Part shown: positions 1 through 5,968 of the stretch, piece by piece
How the letters are laid out: every line of letters begins with the position of its first letter
Position numbering within the stretch: position 1 is the stretch's first letter
Assembly: GCA_910579485.1 (NCBI GenBank)
Contig: CAJTVO010000142.1
Coordinates: forward strand, 1-7,986
Origin: an uncultured Oscillospiraceae bacterium
GTDB taxonomy: Bacteria > Bacillota > Clostridia > Oscillospirales > Oscillospiraceae
DNA: 7,986 nt
Direction: 5' to 3'
Position numbers and translations under genes: made by a program
Notes under the pieces: generated by a model
What the model was told of the DNA's origin: nothing
Databases searched by the model: none
What the model saw: the letters and a program-made list of their open reading frames with translations, nothing else

Positions 1-828
1 GGGTATTTTGAGGCGGGCGGAACGCCGCGGCAAGGACTTACCGCCTTTACTGAAAGCGGCGCTGGAACGGCAGGCGCGGGGGAGCTGATACCCGCGACCA
101 TGCGTATCCGCTGCGGCTGTGAGGGCGGCGGCAAGGGACCGCTGGTACAGGTGGAAAAAAGCGGGACCCTGGCAACGAGGAACGACCAATATCTGTTTGT
201 TCCCCGGACGATGGAGATATTGAACGACCAGGGCGGCAGTTCCATAACGGTGGAGCGGTCCGGCCTCTCACCCACCCTCCGCAGTCAGACCCACGGCAAT
301 CTGCCCATTGTGGCCGCTGGTTTCGATTTGCAGCAGATCACCAGCAAGACAAACCGCTCCAGCATGAAGCCCGTCCAGCCTACCCTCTGCAAGGCTGGCA
401 GACCTCATGTAGTGACTGGAACGCTGTGCATGGCAACCACGCAGGCAAATTCGGAGATCATGGCAGACGCCGCCCCCACACTGACCTGTGACCATGACCG
501 GCCCATTGTCGCCAGCGCGGGATTTCGGTATAAGGCCGGAAGCGCGGCGGGCGGCATCGGCTATCAGGATGAGACGGCCCCCACCATGCTGGCCGGACAG
601 CAGAGCGCCGTCCTATGTGCTGGATATGTGGACCTGATCGTGCGCCGCCTTATGCCCATAGAGGCCGAGAGGTTGATGGGATTCAAAGATTTTTGGACAG
701 AGTGTGGCTGTAACGGAGAAAAGATCAGCGATACGGCCCGGTTCCAGATGTTGGGGAACAGCATCGCCGTCCCCTGCGCCGCCTATATCATGCAGGGCAT
801 CTCTCAGGTGATGGAGACGGGCGCATGA
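1..828 (+). CDS. DNA (cytosine-5-)-methyltransferase, C-terminal part (5' end outside window)
   Basis: The frame is open from the first base; 275 residues are visible. The product would transfer a methyl group from S-adenosylmethionine to C5 of cytosine in a specific DNA site. The last 60 residues carry the family's C-terminal motifs: a motif IX-like RRLMPIEAERLMGF at residues 215-228 and motif X GNSIAVP at 252-258, which completes the SAM-binding fold. Residues 44-205 form the target-recognition region and contain degenerate repeats listed separately. The catalytic PC motif and the SAM-binding N-terminus lie upstream of the window. ATG 100 is an internal methionine, not the start, because coding similarity continues upstream without a stop. 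The stop overlaps the next start as ATGA (825-828), implying translational coupling. Such orphan methylases are common on conjugative elements and phages, where they may protect against host restriction; that role is inferred here. Confidence 0.9.
   Translation, partial: GYFEAGGTPRQGLTAFTESGAGTAGAGELIPATMRIRCGCEGGGKGPLVQVEKSGTLATRNDQYLFVPRTMEILNDQGGSSITVERSGLSPTLRSQTHGNLPIVAAGFDLQQITSKTNRSSMKPVQPTLCKAGRPHVVTGTLCMATTQANSEIMADAAPTLTCDHDRPIVASAGFRYKAGSAAGGIGYQDETAPTMLAGQQSAVLCAGYVDLIVRRLMPIEAERLMGFKDFWTECGCNGEKISDTARFQMLGNSIAVPCAAYIMQGISQVMETGA
130..615 (+). repeat. Degenerate ~35-residue repeats in the methyltransferase target-recognition region
   Basis: Five units each end in a short block of the form S/P-T-L/M, several variable residues, then a hydrophobic pair often preceded by proline. 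The cores start at about residues 54 (SGTLATRNDQYLFV), 90 (SPTLRSQTHGNLPIV), 126 (QPTLCKAGRPHVV), 158 (APTLTCDHDRPIV) and 193 (APTMLAGQQSAVL). Spacing is 36, 36, 32 and 35 residues. The similarity is at protein level only; the DNA is diverged, so the duplications are old. Repeats of this kind in the variable region suggest a modular DNA-recognition surface, which is inference. Confidence 0.6.
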
Positions 829-1727
829 AAATCGGCCTCGTTGACGTAGATTCCCATAACTTTCCAAATCTCTGCCTGATGAAGCTATCCGCCTACCACA
901 AGGCCCAGGGGGACACGGTGGAGTGGTGGAAACCCGCCGGATGGTACGATGTGGTCTACAAGAGCCGGGTATTCACCGATACCTATTCCAGGGACAACAT
1001 CTACATCGCCAACGCCGGGGAGGTCATCAAAGGCGGGACCGGCTATGGCCCTGGCCCCGATCTCCCGGAGACAGTGGAACATTGCCGCCCGGACTACGGC
1101 CTATATCCGCAATACCCGGACACCGCCTACGGTTTTCTTACCCGTGGCTGTCCAAGAGCGTGTCCGTTCTGCATCGTGTCCGGCAAGGAAGGGCGGCGGA
1201 GCCGACAGGTAGCCGACCTTTCTGAATTTTGGGACGGGCAGAAAGAGATCAAGCTGCTGGACGCCAATCTGCTGGCCTGCCCGGACCATGAACGTCTGCT
1301 GATTCAGCTGGCGGAGAGCAGCGCCCTGGTGGACTTCTCCCAGGGGCTGGACATTCGCCTGACTACCCCGGACAACGTGGCCTTGCTGAACAAGATACGG
1401 ACAAAGGCGGTACATTTCGCCTGGGATGATCCAGAAAACGACCTTACGCCGTATTTTCGCCGCTTTGTGGAGTTGACAAATATCAAGAGCGACCGGCGGA
1501 GGCGTGTCTATGTCCTCACCAATTTCGGCAGTACCCATGAGCAGGACCTGTACCGGGTCAACACCCTGCGGGGCCTGGGCTACGACCCCTATGTGATGAT
1601 CTATGAGCGGCCCACCGCTCCAAAGATCACCCGGCAGCTGCAACGCTGGGTGAACAACAAGAGAATCTTCCATACCGTGACACGGTTTGAAGATTACATC
1701 CATACGAGCATAAAAAAGGAGGTCTGA
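825..1727 (+). CDS. Radical SAM family protein (300 aa)
   Basis: Residues 109-116 (CPRACPFC) give C109, C113 and C116, the CX3CX2C signature that binds the [4Fe-4S] cluster used to cleave S-adenosylmethionine into a 5'-deoxyadenosyl radical. The motif is preceded by GFLTRG, as is usual for the first strand of the barrel. Residues 1-100 form a separate N-terminal region beginning MKIGLVDVDSHNFPN, possibly a Rossmann-like segment. Later blocks include KLLDANLLAC, DFSQGLDIRL and VYVLTNFGSTHEQDLYR, consistent with further barrel strands. No extra ferredoxin-type Cys cluster is evident. ATG 825 is preceded by GGAG (813-816) at 8 bases and overlaps the methyltransferase stop. Proteins like this recur in gut Firmicutes phages and conjugative elements with methylase genes, but I know of no established substrate. 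Nucleic-acid modification is a guess from the neighbours. Confidence 0.85.
   Translation: MKIGLVDVDSHNFPNLCLMKLSAYHKAQGDTVEWWKPAGWYDVVYKSRVFTDTYSRDNIYIANAGEVIKGGTGYGPGPDLPETVEHCRPDYGLYPQYPDTAYGFLTRGCPRACPFCIVSGKEGRRSRQVADLSEFWDGQKEIKLLDANLLACPDHERLLIQLAESSALVDFSQGLDIRLTTPDNVALLNKIRTKAVHFAWDDPENDLTPYFRRFVELTNIKSDRRRRVYVLTNFGSTHEQDLYRVNTLRGLGYDPYVMIYERPTAPKITRQLQRWVNNKRIFHTVTRFEDYIHTSIKKEV
1716..1723 (+). promoter_or_regulatory. Ribosome-binding site of the PrgI gene, inside the radical SAM gene end
   Basis: AAGGAGGT lies in the last codons of the radical SAM gene and sits 9 bases before the TTG at 1733. It is a near-perfect Shine-Dalgarno match and fixes the unusual TTG as the start. Translation of the two genes is probably coupled. 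Confidence 0.75.
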
Positions 1728-1732
1728 TACAT

Positions 1733-2101
1733 TTGGCATACGTCCCCGTACCCAAAGACTTGACCAAGGTGAAAACCAAGGTCATGTTCAACCTCACCAA
1801 GCGGCAGCTGATCTGTTTCGGCGGCGGCGCTCTCATTGGCGCTCCGCTGTTCTTTCTGCTGCTGCGGCCCCTGGGGAGCAGCACCGCCGCCATGTGCATG
1901 ATGCTGGTGATGCTGCCCTTCTTCCTTTTGGGGGTCTATGAAAAGAACGGTCAGCCCATGGAGAAGGTCGTGGGCAGCATCGTCCGTACAATCTTCCTGC
2001 GTCCGCGCCAGCGCCCCTACCGCACCAACAATTTCTACGAGGTGCTGGAACGGCAGGATAAATTGGATAAGGAGGTCTATCGGATTGTTCAAGGCGGTTA
2101 A
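1733..2101 (+). CDS. PrgI-family conjugation membrane protein (122 aa)
   Basis: This is a small inner-membrane component of the Gram-positive type IV secretion (mating) channel, in the family of enterococcal pCF10 PrgI and functionally comparable to VirB3. It has a short N-terminal stretch with the typical opening AYVPVPKDLTKVKTKV. Two hydrophobic segments follow at about residues 26-44 and 50-68, then a basic cytoplasmic tail containing TIFLRPRQRPYRTNN. The length and two-helix layout are usual for the family. The start is TTG at 1733, chosen because of the strong AAGGAGGT nine bases upstream; no ATG or GTG fits better. The gene lies immediately before the VirB4 gene and overlaps it by 17 bases, the standard PrgI-VirB4 arrangement, in which the membrane protein is thought to work with the ATPase. 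Confidence 0.9.
   Translation: MAYVPVPKDLTKVKTKVMFNLTKRQLICFGGGALIGAPLFFLLLRPLGSSTAAMCMMLVMLPFFLLGVYEKNGQPMEKVVGSIVRTIFLRPRQRPYRTNNFYEVLERQDKLDKEVYRIVQGG
2069..2075 (+). promoter_or_regulatory. Ribosome-binding site of the VirB4 gene, inside prgI
   Basis: AAGGAGG lies within the 3' end of the PrgI gene and is separated by 9 bases from TTG 2085. It is the only strong Shine-Dalgarno in this stretch in a position to start the VirB4 frame, so it decides the start in favour of TTG 2085 over the upstream in-frame ATG 1938. Confidence 0.75.
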
Positions 2102-4541
2102 ACAGTTCTTTCTCCGCCTGTTCGGTAAAGCCGAGGAACAGGCCCCGGTCCAGCCCAGGAGCGGAAAAAAGCTCACCAAGGCGGAGCGGAAAGAGATTGA
2201 GGCTGTCATCGCCGCAAACAAACGGAACGACCGCAAGGAGCTGTCCGCCCAGGACAGCATCCCCTTCCAGCGGATGTTCCCGGACGGTATCTGCCGTGTC
2301 ACCGATACTCTCTACACCAAGACGGTCCAATTCCAGGACATCAACTACCAGCTCAGTCAGAACGAGGATAAGACCGCCATTTTTGACGGCTGGTGTGATT
2401 TTCTCAACTATTTCGACAGTTCTATCCACTTTCAGCTGTCCTTCCTCAATTTGGCGGCGGGGCGCGGCAGTTCGGAAAGCATCAGCATCCAGCCCAGGGC
2501 GGACGAGTTCAACACGGTTCGGACGGAATACTCCGATATGCTGCAAAACCAGCTTGCCAAAGGGAATAACGGCCTCGCCAAAACCAAGTACCTGACCTTC
2601 TCCATCGAGGCGGAGAACATCAAGGCGGCAAAGCCCCGGCTGGAGCGCATTGAAACCGATATTCTCAACAACTTCAAGCGGCTGGGCGTGTCGGCGGAGC
2701 CGCTGAACGGCGCGGACCGCCTGCGGCTGATGCACAGCATCTTCCACATGGACAGCCCGGAGCAGTTTCGGTTCTCCTGGGACTGGCTGGCCCCCAGCGG
2801 CCTGTCCGTCAAGGACTTCATCGCCCCCAGCAGCTTCGAGTTCAAAAACGGGCGGATGTTCCGCATGGGCCGGAAGTTCGGCGCGGCATCCTTCGTCCAG
2901 ATCATGGCCCCGGAACTTAACGACCGTATGCTGGCGGATTTTCTGGACATGGAGAGCAGCCTCATCGTGAATCTGCACATCCAGTCCGTGGATCAGGTCA
3001 GCGCCATCAAGACGGTAAAGCGGAAGATCACCGACCTGGACAGCGCCAAGATCGAGCAGCAGAAAAAGGCGGTCAGGGCGGGGTACGATATGGACCTGAT
3101 ACCGTCTGACCTCGCCACCTACGGCACGGAGGCCAAAAAACTTTTGCAGGACCTCCAGAGCCGGAATGAGCGGATGTTTTTGGTGACGTTCCTGCTGGTG
3201 AACACGGCGGACAGCCAGCGGCAGCTGGATAACAACGTGTTCCAGGCGTCCAGCATCGCCCAGAAGCATAATTGCCAGCTGGTTCGCCTGGACTTCCAGC
3301 AGGAGCAGGGCCTGATGAGCAGCCTCCCCCTGGGGTACAACCAGATCGAGATTCAGCGGAGCTTGACGACTTCAAGCACCGCTATTTTTATCCCCTTTAC
3401 CACCCAAGAGCTGTTTCAGCACCGGCCCGAAGCCCTCTACTACGGCCTCAACGCTCTGAGCAGCAACCTCATCATGGTGGACCGAAAGGCGCTGAAGAAT
3501 CCCAACGGCCTCATCCTAGGAACACCCGGCAGCGGCAAGAGTTTCAGCGCCAAGCGTGAAATCCTCAATGTTTTCCTCGTCACCGATGACGATATTATCA
3601 TCTGCGACCCGGAGGCAGAGTATTTCCCCCTAGTCCGCCGTCTGGGCGGTCAGGTCATTAAGATCGCCCCCACCAGCAAGCAGTACGTCAACCCCATGGA
3701 CCTCAACCTGGACTACTCGGACGATGAGAATCCGCTGTCGCTGAAGGTGGACTTCCTGCTGTCCTTCTGCGACATTGTGGTGGGCAGCAAAGACGGCCTC
3801 CAGCCGGTGGAGAAAACAGTGATCGACCGCTGCGTCCGGCTGGTCTACCGGGACTATCTCAACGACCCCCGCCCGGAGAATATGCCCATCCTGGAGGACC
3901 TTTACAACCTCCTGCTGAAGCAGGACGAAAAGGAGGCCCACTTCATCGCCACGGCGCTGGAGATTTACGTCACCGGCAGTCTGAACGTATTCAATCACAG
4001 GACCAATGTGGACATCAACAACCGGGTCGTGGCCTATGACATCAAGGAGTTGGGCAAGCAGCTGAAACAGCTGGGTATGCTGGTCATTCAAGATCAGGTG
4101 TGGAACCGTGTCACCATCAACCGGGCCGCTGGCCGGACCACCCGATACTATGTCGATGAGTTTCATTTGCTCTTGAAGGGCGAATTGGCCTCCTGGAGCG
4201 TGGAAATCTGGAAACGGTTCAGAAAATGGGGCGGTATCCCCACCGGCATCACCCAAAACGTCAAGGATTTGCTTTCTTCCCGCGAAGTGGAGAACATCTT
4301 TGAAAACTCCGACTTTGTGTATATGCTCAATCAGGCAAGCGGGGACCGGCAGATTCTCGCCAAGCAGCTGAACATTTCCCCCCACCAGCTGTCCTATGTG
4401 ACCCACTCCGGCGAGGGCGAGGGCCTCATGTTCTACGGCAACGTCATCCTGCCCTTTATCGACCGTTTCCCCAAAGACACGGAATTGTACCGTATTATGA
4501 CGACCCGGTTGAGCGAGATCACCCCGGAGGGCGGCGCATGA
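2085..4541 (+). CDS. VirB4-family conjugative transfer ATPase (818 aa)
   Basis: This is the ATPase that powers assembly or operation of the type IV secretion channel at the cytoplasmic side of the membrane (VirB4/TrsE/TraE-like). The N-terminal half (about residues 1-440) is the family's channel-binding region. The C-terminal half is a RecA/HerA-like ATPase. Its Walker A GTPGSGKS is at 479-486 and Walker B YYVDE at 688-692. A conserved GITQN block ends with TQN at 723-725, probably in the sensor region. The length is normal for Gram-positive VirB4 proteins. The start is TTG 2085, supported by AAGGAGG at 2069-2075. An upstream in-frame ATG at 1938 would require most of the PrgI gene to be read in a second frame and has no support. 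The stop TGA (4539-4541) overlaps an ATG at 4538, the expected start of the next gene. Confidence 0.95.
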   Translation: MFKAVKQFFLRLFGKAEEQAPVQPRSGKKLTKAERKEIEAVIAANKRNDRKELSAQDSIPFQRMFPDGICRVTDTLYTKTVQFQDINYQLSQNEDKTAIFDGWCDFLNYFDSSIHFQLSFLNLAAGRGSSESISIQPRADEFNTVRTEYSDMLQNQLAKGNNGLAKTKYLTFSIEAENIKAAKPRLERIETDILNNFKRLGVSAEPLNGADRLRLMHSIFHMDSPEQFRFSWDWLAPSGLSVKDFIAPSSFEFKNGRMFRMGRKFGAASFVQIMAPELNDRMLADFLDMESSLIVNLHIQSVDQVSAIKTVKRKITDLDSAKIEQQKKAVRAGYDMDLIPSDLATYGTEAKKLLQDLQSRNERMFLVTFLLVNTADSQRQLDNNVFQASSIAQKHNCQLVRLDFQQEQGLMSSLPLGYNQIEIQRSLTTSSTAIFIPFTTQELFQHRPEALYYGLNALSSNLIMVDRKALKNPNGLILGTPGSGKSFSAKREILNVFLVTDDDIIICDPEAEYFPLVRRLGGQVIKIAPTSKQYVNPMDLNLDYSDDENPLSLKVDFLLSFCDIVVGSKDGLQPVEKTVIDRCVRLVYRDYLNDPRPENMPILEDLYNLLLKQDEKEAHFIATALEIYVTGSLNVFNHRTNVDINNRVVAYDIKELGKQLKQLGMLVIQDQVWNRVTINRAAGRTTRYYVDEFHLLLKGELASWSVEIWKRFRKWGGIPTGITQNVKDLLSSREVENIFENSDFVYMLNQASGDRQILAKQLNISPHQLSYVTHSGEGEGLMFYGNVILPFIDRFPKDTELYRIMTTRLSEITPEGGA
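4526..4531 (+). promoter_or_regulatory. Strong ribosome-binding site aimed at ATG 4538
   Basis: GGAGGG sits 6 bases before ATG 4538, inside the end of the VirB4 gene. Its strength and spacing indicate that ATG 4538 is, or was, the genuine start of the downstream PP-loop gene, although that frame meets TAG after eight codons. Confidence 0.65.
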
Positions 4542-4564
4542 GCGAGGCCGTCTACACCAAGTAG
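4538..4564 (+). other. Cut-off N-terminus (MSEAVYTK then TAG) in frame with the PP-loop gene
   Basis: ATG 4538 overlaps the VirB4 stop as ATGA and has an ideal Shine-Dalgarno. It encodes eight residues, then TAG at 4562-4564. The frame continues directly into DLTVMQGWPL of the PP-loop protein. A single G-to-T change (GAG to TAG) would turn a continuous 315-residue gene into this form, and YTKEDL would then match the N-terminus I recall for relatives. The likely readings are an amber mutation tolerated by downstream reinitiation, or a very short coupling leader peptide. Confidence 0.6.
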
Positions 4565-4576
4565 GACTTGACTGTG

Positions 4577-5485
4577 ATGCAGGGCTGGCCGCTGACCCGT
4601 AAAATTCAAGTGACCCAGGCGAAAATCCTGGAGTGGTATCACCACTATGGCGGCAGGGTCGCTGTCTCATTTAGCGGCGGGAAGGATTCGACTGTGCTCC
4701 TGGACCTGGTGCGGCGGGCGTTCCCTGACGTTCCTGCAATTTTTGTGGATACGGGCCTGGAATACCCGGAGATACGGGACTTTGTGCGCTCTGTCCCTAA
4801 TGTCACCTGGCTGCGCCCGGAGATTCCGTTTACCAGGGTGATTGAGCAGTACGGATACCCGGTAATTTCAAAGGATGTTGCCCACCGTATCTACTATGCA
4901 CGGAAGGGCAGCAACTGGGCGATTCAGCATTTGGACGGACGGAGCAGCGATGGGACTTCTTCTGAATTTTATAAACGGTTTAAGAAGTGGCGTTTCCTGA
5001 TGGAAGCGCCGTTTCCCATTTCTGCCCGCTGTTGTGAGTTAATGAAAAAGCGGCCTTTCCACCGCCACACCAAAGAAACCGGGCTTATGCAAATTACTGG
5101 AACGATGGCCTGTGAGAGCGTCCTGCGCCAGAACACATATTTGAAATATGGCTGCAACGCTTTTTCCAAAAAAGAACCAACTTCCCAGCCTATGTCGTTC
5201 TGGACGGAACAGGACGCGCTTCAATATCTGCGTATGACCGGCATCCCCTATGCCTCCATCTATGGGGACATTGTGGAGCAAAATGGCAAGCTGGTCACCA
5301 CCGGGGCGCAGAGGACCGGCTGTATGTTCTGTATGTTCGGCCTCCATCTGGAGAAAGAACCGAACCGATTCCAGCGCATGGCCCTGACCCACCCCCGGCA
5401 GTATGATTTCTGCGTCAACAAATTGGGTTGTGGGAAGGTGCTGGATTACATCGGCGTTCCCTATCAACCTCTGACGGATCACTGA
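4577..5485 (+). CDS. PAPS/APS reductase-like PP-loop Fe-S protein (302 aa; start uncertain)
   Basis: This is an adenine-nucleotide alpha-hydrolase-fold enzyme of the phosphoadenosine phosphosulfate reductase family. Counting from ATG 4577, the PP-loop SGGKDS is at residues 33-38 and binds the pyrophosphate of ATP or an adenylated substrate. FVDTGLEYPE (about 56-65) is the family's second conserved strand. C152-C153 together with C249-x2-C252 match the CC...CxxC arrangement that binds [4Fe-4S] in bacterial APS reductases. TGTMACESVLR (about 174-184) matches the conserved substrate-side loop. The C-terminal ECGLH catalytic motif of true sulfonucleotide reductases is absent, so sulfate assimilation is unlikely. 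Thiolation or other modification of a nucleic acid is a possibility, not shown. TTG 4568, GTG 4574 and ATG 4577 are all possible restarts; TAGGA (4562-4566) is a weak ribosome-binding site best spaced for GTG 4574 or ATG 4577. The original start was probably ATG 4538. Codon use looks somewhat less GC-rich than in neighbours, suggesting later acquisition. Confidence 0.85.
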   Translation: MQGWPLTRKIQVTQAKILEWYHHYGGRVAVSFSGGKDSTVLLDLVRRAFPDVPAIFVDTGLEYPEIRDFVRSVPNVTWLRPEIPFTRVIEQYGYPVISKDVAHRIYYARKGSNWAIQHLDGRSSDGTSSEFYKRFKKWRFLMEAPFPISARCCELMKKRPFHRHTKETGLMQITGTMACESVLRQNTYLKYGCNAFSKKEPTSQPMSFWTEQDALQYLRMTGIPYASIYGDIVEQNGKLVTTGAQRTGCMFCMFGLHLEKEPNRFQRMALTHPRQYDFCVNKLGCGKVLDYIGVPYQPLTDH

Positions 5486-5492
5486 AAGGAGA
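5485..5492 (+). promoter_or_regulatory. Ribosome-binding site of the acidic protein gene
   Basis: AAAGGAGA begins right at the end of the PP-loop gene and lies 8 bases before ATG 5501. The in-frame TTG at 5495 is only 2 bases away, too close to be used, so ATG 5501 is the start. Confidence 0.7.
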
Positions 5493-5500
5493 TTTTGACC

Positions 5501-5968
5501 ATGGACAACGAACTGTATCTCATTCATGAGGACGACTATCTGAGGCACATCGACCACAAGCTGGAGATGTATCATCTGCTGCTGGAGCTGGTGCGGGCGC
5601 TGCGGGACGATCTGGCCGAGGGCGAGACGGCCCGCGCTGTGCGCGACCTGTGCAGCTATGAGCAGCAGGCCCACATTCTGTTCAAGGGCTGGACCATTCC
5701 CGATGAGTACGCCGAGAGCGGCGACCCGGATGATCTGGCCCAGCTGATGGAGGAGGAGCTGCTGCCCGCCGGGGACGGTGAGGAGGACAGTGAGGACGAT
5801 GGCGAGGGGAAGTCCCTGAGTGAACTGCTGCTGAGAACGGCGGAGCTTATGACCAGGAGCGCCGCGACCATGCTGGACGCCAGCCGCTGCGCGGTGGATG
5901 CGGAGTTTCGCGCCTTGATGGACCACCTGGACAATATGGAGAAGCCGGAGAACGACTGTGCCGGTTAA
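5501..5968 (+). CDS. Acidic hypothetical protein of the conjugation operon (155 aa)
   Basis: I do not recognise a characterised family. The protein starts MDNELYLIHEDDYLRHIDHK and appears largely helical. Residues 1-60 are amphipathic with many Leu, Glu and Arg. The middle, about residues 72-108, is strongly acidic (runs such as MEEELL and GEEDSEDDGEGK) and probably disordered. The last 45 residues form another predicted helical stretch. There is no signal peptide, membrane segment or Cys cluster; it has two isolated cysteines before the C-terminal one. The gene has its own good ribosome-binding site and overlaps the peptidase gene by 11 bases, so the two are likely co-translated. Its position between VirB4 and the NlpC/P60 gene suggests a small cytoplasmic accessory or chaperone-like role in transfer, but that is inferred from context only. 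Confidence 0.75.
   Translation: MDNELYLIHEDDYLRHIDHKLEMYHLLLELVRALRDDLAEGETARAVRDLCSYEQQAHILFKGWTIPDEYAESGDPDDLAQLMEEELLPAGDGEEDSEDDGEGKSLSELLLRTAELMTRSAATMLDASRCAVDAEFRALMDHLDNMEKPENDCAG

Noticed and set aside
100..828. Methyltransferase starting at ATG 100
   Set aside because: The frame is open back to base 1 and the catalytic N-terminal motifs are missing, so this is an internal Met of a gene cut by the window edge.
1833..3269. Long antisense open frame of 478 codons on the - strand
   Set aside because: It lies opposite prgI and VirB4, which have clear family motifs and ribosome-binding sites. The antisense translation shows no recognisable domain and is a by-product of GC-rich codon bias.
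3630..4670. Antisense open frame of 346 codons opposite the end of VirB4
   Set aside because: It covers the VirB4 ATPase motifs on the other strand, has no convincing start site and resembles no known family.
4577..5485. DndC-type phosphorothioation protein
   Set aside because: The PP-loop and Fe-S motifs are shared, but the protein is much shorter than DndC and no dndB, dndD or dndE neighbours are present.
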